Source: Mycoplasmatota bacterium
GTDB lineage: Bacteria; Bacillota_I; Bacilli_A; RF39; UBA660
Reading direction: 5' to 3'
DNA length: 8,014 bases
Assembly (NCBI GenBank): GCA_012510745.1
Contig: JAAZHK010000046.1
Location: 1 to 8,014, forward strand
Shown: piece after piece, positions 5,685 to 8,014 of the stretch
Layout: each line of letters starts with the position of its first letter
Numbering within the stretch: the stretch's first letter is position 1
Notes under the pieces: generated by a model
Seen by the model: the letters and a program-made list of their open reading frames with translations, nothing else
Told to the model about the DNA's origin: nothing
Databases searched by the model: none
Program-made: the position numbers and the translations under genes

Positions 5685-6770
5685 ATGTTAAAAAACATAG
5701 ATAAAAAGACTTTAATTTATTTAGGAATTTTCATTGGTTTAATAATATTAATATTAATATTAATATTATTTTTAGCTAATACTGGCAGAAGTAGTAGCTT
5801 TGAAATAGTTGAAAAGACTATGCAAGAAGCGGCAATAAAATATGCTAGTCAAAATAGCAATATTTTACCTATTGATAATAATAAACAAACCATTATTAAT
5901 GATTTTGATTTAGTTAATAATAATTATATGAAATCATTAGATAAACAAATCAAAAAAGAAGTTTGTAATGGAAAAGTAGTAATAGAAAAGTTAGAGGAAT
6001 CTTATATATATATACCTTACTTAAATTGTGGAACGTCATATAATACAGCAAGTTTATACGAAAAGTTGTTAGAAGATAATCCAGTTGTTCAAAGTGGCGA
6101 AGGTTTATATAAAATTAATAATGAATATATATTTAGAGGACAGTTTCCAAAAAATTATATCACTTTTAATAAAATATGATATCGTATAATAAAAATTGAT
6201 GCACAAAATAATATTCAAATTGTTAAAGATAATAAGGATAAAGATGAAGATAAATATCCTTATGATAATAGGTATAATAGCGAAACTGATGCTTATGATG
6301 GGAAAAACATCTTTAACCAAAGTAGAATTAAAGAATATTTAAATCTAACTTTAAATAATATAGACAATCAGATAAAATCATTGTTAATAAATGTAGATTG
6401 GTGCGTTGGTTTAAGAAATGAATCAAATAAAAGCTTAAATAATAACCAGGAGTGCTTAACATTAAATAAAAATAGTAAAACAGGATTATTAAATGCCTAT
6501 GATTTTATGATAGCTAGCATTGATAATAGTTGCAATAGTATAGCTGATAAAAGTTGTTTTAATTATAATTATTTAGTGAAACCTTATGCTTGGTGGTTAT
6601 CTACTCCTAGTGATAAAAACTCGTCTCGTGTTTATTTAGTAAAACCTGAAGAAGTTTTATCAAAAGAAGCTGCTTATGATGCTTATATTAGAGAGTCATA
6701 TTATCTAAATGATATAGTTAGATATTCCTCAGGAGAGGGAACTTTAGAAAAACCATATGTATTTAAATAG
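5685..6770 (+). CDS. Pseudopilin-like anchored surface protein, read through an in-frame TGA (probable Trp)
   Basis: A 361-residue reading if TGA 6177-6179 is decoded; otherwise it stops after 164. A Lys-rich start precedes one long helix (residues 11-31), and a helical region (EIVEKTMQEAAIKYASQ) follows with GKVVIEK and a PYLNCG segment, as in pseudopilin-like anchored proteins of this lineage. Then comes EYIFRGQFPKNYITFNKI-[TGA]-YRIIKID. I recall Bacillota surface proteins with 'N.YV.Fn.e.WRII.ID..G.I.lI' here, so TGA occupies the conserved Trp. The rest keeps frame, ending in AWWLSTPSD and IVRYSSGEGTLEKPYVF, the family's usual 'vRPV..L......G.GT...PY' close. The 3' half has no good start of its own (only a TTG at 6381), so this is one gene. 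The expected exported part has six Cys. Function unknown; the TGA may instead be a nonsense mutation. Confidence 0.72.
5745..5768 (+). repeat. Four perfect ATATTA hexamer copies inside a TM helix
   Basis: Four head-to-tail ATATTA copies encode alternating Ile-Leu in the membrane anchor of the pseudopilin-like protein. Gain or loss of a unit would lengthen or shorten the helix by two residues without shifting frame. In such AT-rich sequence this may be no more than biased Ile/Leu codons. Confidence 0.8.
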
Positions 6771-6798
6771 TTGAGTTATACTCAATTATTTTTCTTTT
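6766..6798 (+). terminator. Intrinsic terminator after the pseudopilin-like gene
   Basis: Arms AATAGTTGAG (6766-6775) and CTCAATTATT (6781-6790) pair with one G-T wobble around a TTATA loop, followed by a T-rich run. The TAG stop is within the left arm. A second, A/T-only inverted repeat (about 6800-6823) follows and may assist, or may be a regulator site for the next promoter. Confidence 0.75.
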
Positions 6799-6812
6799 AT
6801 ATTAAAAAACAG

Positions 6813-6841
6813 TAGTTTTTAATATGGGCTTATGATATAAT
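6813..6841 (+). promoter_or_regulatory. Extended -10 promoter for the secreted pilin-module protein
   Basis: TGATATAAT at 6833-6841 is a perfect extended -10. The hexamer 17 bases upstream (TAGTTT, 6813-6818) is poor, as is common when the TGn element is present. It lies 35 bases before ATG 6876. Confidence 0.55.
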
Positions 6842-6875
6842 TATTTATAATAGATTAGGTAAAGAGAGTGATGAT

Positions 6876-7718
6876 ATGAACAAAAAAAGAAGATTAATAA
6901 TACTTAGTTTAATAATGTTAAGTGTTTGTTTACCAGTTCAAGCAAAACAAAAAAAGATGACTGTTAAAGAAAAGAATGGTTGTCAAGTTTTACAAAATAG
7001 ACTTGATAAAAACGATTATACGGTAAACTGTGATTTTGGTGTTGTAGATGTAAAAATATATAAAACAATACATTTAGATGGTGAAAAAGGTAATTTTGAT
7101 GAAGATTCTATAGAATTAATTAGTTCAAATTGCAATTCGTGTTTTTCAGGTGATACAATGTCGCAGAGTCAAAAAACTATAAATATTAACCGTAGTAAAG
7201 TAAAAGAACAATGTTTAAATAAAGAATGTAATGTAAATATTAATTTTAAATCTGATTTTATAACAAAAAAGGACCATTATACATATCATGTAGTTTTTAA
7301 AATAACTTATATTGATGAAATCACTAATGAAACCACTGATTCGGCACCATTGAATAAAGCTGCTACTCAATCGAATTCAAAAACCCCTTCTGAACCGGTT
7401 GAAAAACACGGAGGTAGCGGAGGAACTTTTGACACTATTAATTGTGAGGGGATATTCAGTCGAGATTTAATTGATTTTTTTGTTGATATTCTTGGTTATG
7501 TTAAAGTATTTGTTCCTATACTTATAGTTTTACTTGGAAGTATAGATTTATTAAGAAATGTTTTTGCAGGTAATGATGATGAAATAAAAAAAGGTTGGAA
7601 TAGATTAGTGAAAAGAATAGTCTTTGGAGCATTAATTTATGTTTTGATATATTTTGTTTCAATTTTATTTCCATTTGCAAATGAAGCGTTAGGTGGATGT
7701 TTATCAGAATTTAAATAA
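6876..7718 (+). CDS. Secreted Cys-rich protein fused to a C-terminal VirB2-like pilin module
   Basis: A 280-residue protein. A classical signal peptide (MNKKRR, then a hydrophobic core, then VQA at 21-23) predicts export with cleavage after A23. Residues 24 to about 150 form a beta-rich ectodomain with six Cys, including an NCNSC and a QCLNKEC cluster. A Ser/Thr/Pro/Gly linker (about 155-185) ends in HGGSGG. Residues 186-280 are a membrane hairpin: TM1 with VPI and GSID, the charged loop NDDEIKKGWNRLVKR, and TM2. This aligns without gaps to the 101-residue protein at 5303-5608, including its two flanking Cys (C190 and C275 here). I read it as a pilin or channel subunit carrying an outward domain, perhaps a minor tip or adhesion subunit. 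No enzyme motif is visible in the ectodomain, and I do not recognise it. Confidence 0.75.
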   Translation: MNKKRRLIILSLIMLSVCLPVQAKQKKMTVKEKNGCQVLQNRLDKNDYTVNCDFGVVDVKIYKTIHLDGEKGNFDEDSIELISSNCNSCFSGDTMSQSQKTININRSKVKEQCLNKECNVNINFKSDFITKKDHYTYHVVFKITYIDEITNETTDSAPLNKAATQSNSKTPSEPVEKHGGSGGTFDTINCEGIFSRDLIDFFVDILGYVKVFVPILIVLLGSIDLLRNVFAGNDDEIKKGWNRLVKRIVFGALIYVLIYFVSILFPFANEALGGCLSEFK

Positions 7719-7748
7719 AAAAGGAGTTAGATAGATGGTGATTGCAAT

Positions 7749-8014
7749 ATGATGCTTGGAATAAGAGAGTTCTTCTTTAGTTTAGATCATGTAATTTATA
7801 ACTTTGCTGCTCAAATATATGATTTTATGATAGTTTTAGCAAAATTGGATTTATTTAATAATTTAACAACAGCTCAAGATATTATAAATAGATTATATAT
7901 TGTGGTTGGTGTTATAATGTTTTTTCGTTTGCTATTATCGTTAGTTCAAGCTGTTGTAGATCCTGATAAAGCTGGAGATAAAAAAGGTGGTACAGGTGCT
8001 ATTGTTACTAGAGC
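7749..8014 (+). CDS. VirB6/TrbL-like polytopic membrane protein, N-terminal part (runs off window)
   Basis: An open frame runs from ATG 7749 to the window end (88 complete codons). An amphipathic N-terminus (FFFSLDHVIYNFAAQIYDFMIVLAKLDLF) precedes the membrane segment RLYIVVGVIMFFRLLLSLVQAVV and then DPDKAGDKKGGTGAIVTR. The pattern 'iY...G..M.Fk...S......nPDk..DK..G...li.r' is one I associate with the VirB6/TrbL-like channel proteins of Bacillota conjugation-type clusters. These form the inner-membrane part of a translocation pore. The start is uncertain: AAGGAG (7721-7726) fits ATG 7735, which gives only a short frame, while GGTGAT (7737-7742) fits ATG 7749, the same extended site used at 1641-1646. 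The next ATG (7752) is also possible. It lies 30 bases after the preceding stop and is probably co-transcribed. Confidence 0.65.
   Translation, partial: MMLGIREFFFSLDHVIYNFAAQIYDFMIVLAKLDLFNNLTTAQDIINRLYIVVGVIMFFRLLLSLVQAVVDPDKAGDKKGGTGAIVTR

Noticed and set aside
6177..6179. Selenocysteine at the TGA
   Set aside because: The position matches a conserved Trp in a W-R-I motif rather than a redox Cys/Sec site, and I see no clear SECIS-like hairpin just downstream.
6105..6320. A 71-codon open frame on the minus strand
   Set aside because: It lies antisense to the pseudopilin-like gene where that gene's frame continues past the TGA. Its Ile/Phe-rich peptide is what the reverse of AT-rich coding DNA gives, and it has no ribosome site.
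6381..6770. A separate gene beginning at TTG 6381
   Set aside because: No ribosome site precedes it, and the frame is open back to the TGA at 6177 with family-like residues throughout. It is the 3' part of the gene starting at 5685.
1..8014. CRISPR arrays, tRNA or rRNA genes, insertion sequences, att sites
   Set aside because: I found no regularly spaced repeats, no cloverleaf with a T-loop, no transposase or integrase frame, and no terminal repeats in the window.

Overview
The window is strongly AT-rich and gene-dense, with Gram-positive type expression signals: AAGGAG/GGTGAT ribosome sites, TTGACA/TATAAT and TGnTATAAT promoters, and short U-tailed hairpin terminators. The gene set (TrmL, a DUF1292 protein, a YhfW-like FAD/Rieske protein, a thioredoxin-fold lipoprotein) and the envelope proteins point to a low-GC Bacillota. 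An uncultured gut Bacilli/Mollicutes-like lineage is my inference; no marker gene here fixes the taxon.

Left part (1-3973), mostly housekeeping. The end of an RluA-family pseudouridine synthase converges on a minus-strand FAD-dependent oxidoreductase with a C-terminal Rieske domain. A tight plus-strand operon follows. It holds a membrane-anchored thioredoxin-like gene broken by an in-frame TAA, then trmL (tRNA wobble 2'-O-methyltransferase), an unrecognised coiled-coil/hydrophobic protein and a DUF1292 protein. A bidirectional hairpin terminator separates this operon from a minus-strand thioredoxin-fold lipoprotein with a CSAC active site.

Right part (about 3986-8014), an envelope or secretion gene cluster running off the right edge. 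A divergent promoter pair leads into a 52-residue single-TM protein and a CpaE/TadZ-like protein with a degenerate P-loop. Next come a VirB2/TrbC-like two-TM pilin-like protein with its own strong promoter and terminator, a pseudopilin-like surface protein read through an in-frame TGA, a secreted protein whose C-terminus is a second copy of the pilin-like module, and the start of a VirB6/TrbL-like polytopic membrane protein. Together they look like part of a type IV secretion-like (possibly Tad-hybrid) surface machine. The two pilin-like modules align without gaps and share a Cys pair that could form an extracellular disulfide; the divergent thioredoxin lipoprotein may serve that chemistry.

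Two coding regions carry in-frame stops. The TAA in the thioredoxin-like gene looks like a true nonsense mutation or an assembly error. The TGA in the pseudopilin-like gene sits where the family normally has a Trp, so it is either UGA=Trp decoding or a single TGG-to-TGA mutation. No gene in the window ends with TGA, but TGG is by far the main Trp codon.
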